A stretch of 6,625 bases of DNA from Anaerolineales bacterium (GTDB lineage: Bacteria > Chloroflexota > Anaerolineae > Anaerolineales > VGOW01): positions 1-6,625 of the forward strand of contig CAKKQG010000132.1 in NCBI GenBank assembly GCA_919901875.1, written 5' to 3'. Under the pieces are notes generated by a model. It was not told the origin of the DNA. It was given only the letters and a program-made list of their open reading frames with translations, and ran no database searches. Below are positions 6,499 through 6,625 of this stretch, in pieces. The position numbers were made by a program, and so were the translations under genes. Numbering within the stretch: position 1 is the first letter of the stretch; the number at the start of each line of letters is the position of its first letter.

Positions 6499-6624
6499 GA
6501 CTTACGCAGTTCACAGAAATTTTTATCACGAATATCACGAATGTTCCGAATTTGACGAATAAAACAAAAGGGAAATTCGTGTTATTCGTTTATTCGAGTC
6601 ATTCGTGATTAAGGTGCGTAAGTC
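6499..6624. mobile_element. MITE-like inverted-repeat element upstream of lon
   Basis: A 126-bp element is bounded by perfect 10-bp inverted repeats, GACTTACGCA (6499-6508) and TGCGTAAGTC (6615-6624). Inside, four 9-bp units ending in CGAAT run one way (6525-6560) and four 8-9-bp units beginning ATTCG run back (6575-6609), around an A-rich loop (6561-6574). The outermost units, ATCACGAAT and ATTCGTGAT, are exact complements. The whole can fold into one long imperfect hairpin. It has no coding capacity. The right flank is cut by the window end, so target duplication cannot be checked. It ends 26 bp before the chosen lon start and may affect lon expression. Confidence 0.65.
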
Positions 6625-6625
6625 T

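Noticed and set aside
6473..6538. Lon translation from the GTG at 6538
   Set aside because: The extra 22 codons lie partly in the inverted-repeat element and encode no conserved residues; the open frame is probably accidental.
6525..6609. CGAAT/ATTCG units as a CRISPR array
   Set aside because: Units are 8-9 bp, without spacers, and the second half is inverted relative to the first. No cas genes are present.

Overview
The window holds two conserved bacterial housekeeping genes facing each other, with accessory genes and repeats packed between and beside them. On the + strand is the 3' two thirds of mfd (transcription-repair coupling factor, cut by the window start), followed by a Uma2-family (DUF820) nuclease-like gene. 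On the - strand is a complete lon (ATP-dependent protease), followed downstream by a vapB-vapC toxin-antitoxin pair. Gene content, the Uma2 gene, the short heptameric tandem repeats and the CGAAT-rich inverted-repeat element suggest a Chloroflexota (Anaerolineae-like) bacterium. That placement is inference from protein style and repeats, not a search result.

Layout: 1-2369 mfd, reading in from the left edge, with two different 7-bp tandem repeats (83-103 and 241-265) inside its coding sequence; 2404-3036 Uma2 gene with its own ribosome binding site; 3040-3076 a strong hairpin that can terminate in both directions; 3078-3149 a 72-bp copy of the last 24 codons of lon, detached from the gene; 3170-3604 vapC and 3601-3879 vapB on the - strand, overlapping by GTGA; 3880-3946 the vapB leader with ribosome binding site, candidate promoter and a long inverted repeat that fits an autoregulatory operator; 3947-6472 lon; 6473-6625 the region upstream of lon, almost filled by a 126-bp inverted-repeat element with 10-bp terminal inverted repeats.

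The most interesting feature is the lon/vapBC junction. The last 72 bp of lon (exactly 23 codons plus stop) occur twice as direct repeats, 71/72 identical by eye, at 3078-3149 and 3947-4018, and vapBC sits exactly between them. Removing one repeat plus the vapBC segment (869 bp) would put the lon stop codon directly against the hairpin terminator at 3040-3076. The simplest reading is that a vapBC cassette entered the 3' end of lon, duplicated or re-created the lon tail, and so became placed between lon and its original terminator. Since Lon-type proteases degrade many antitoxins, the toxin-antitoxin pair now sits in the likely transcription unit of a protease that may control it. The insertion model and the functional coupling are inferences; the repeats, order and boundaries are read directly from the sequence.
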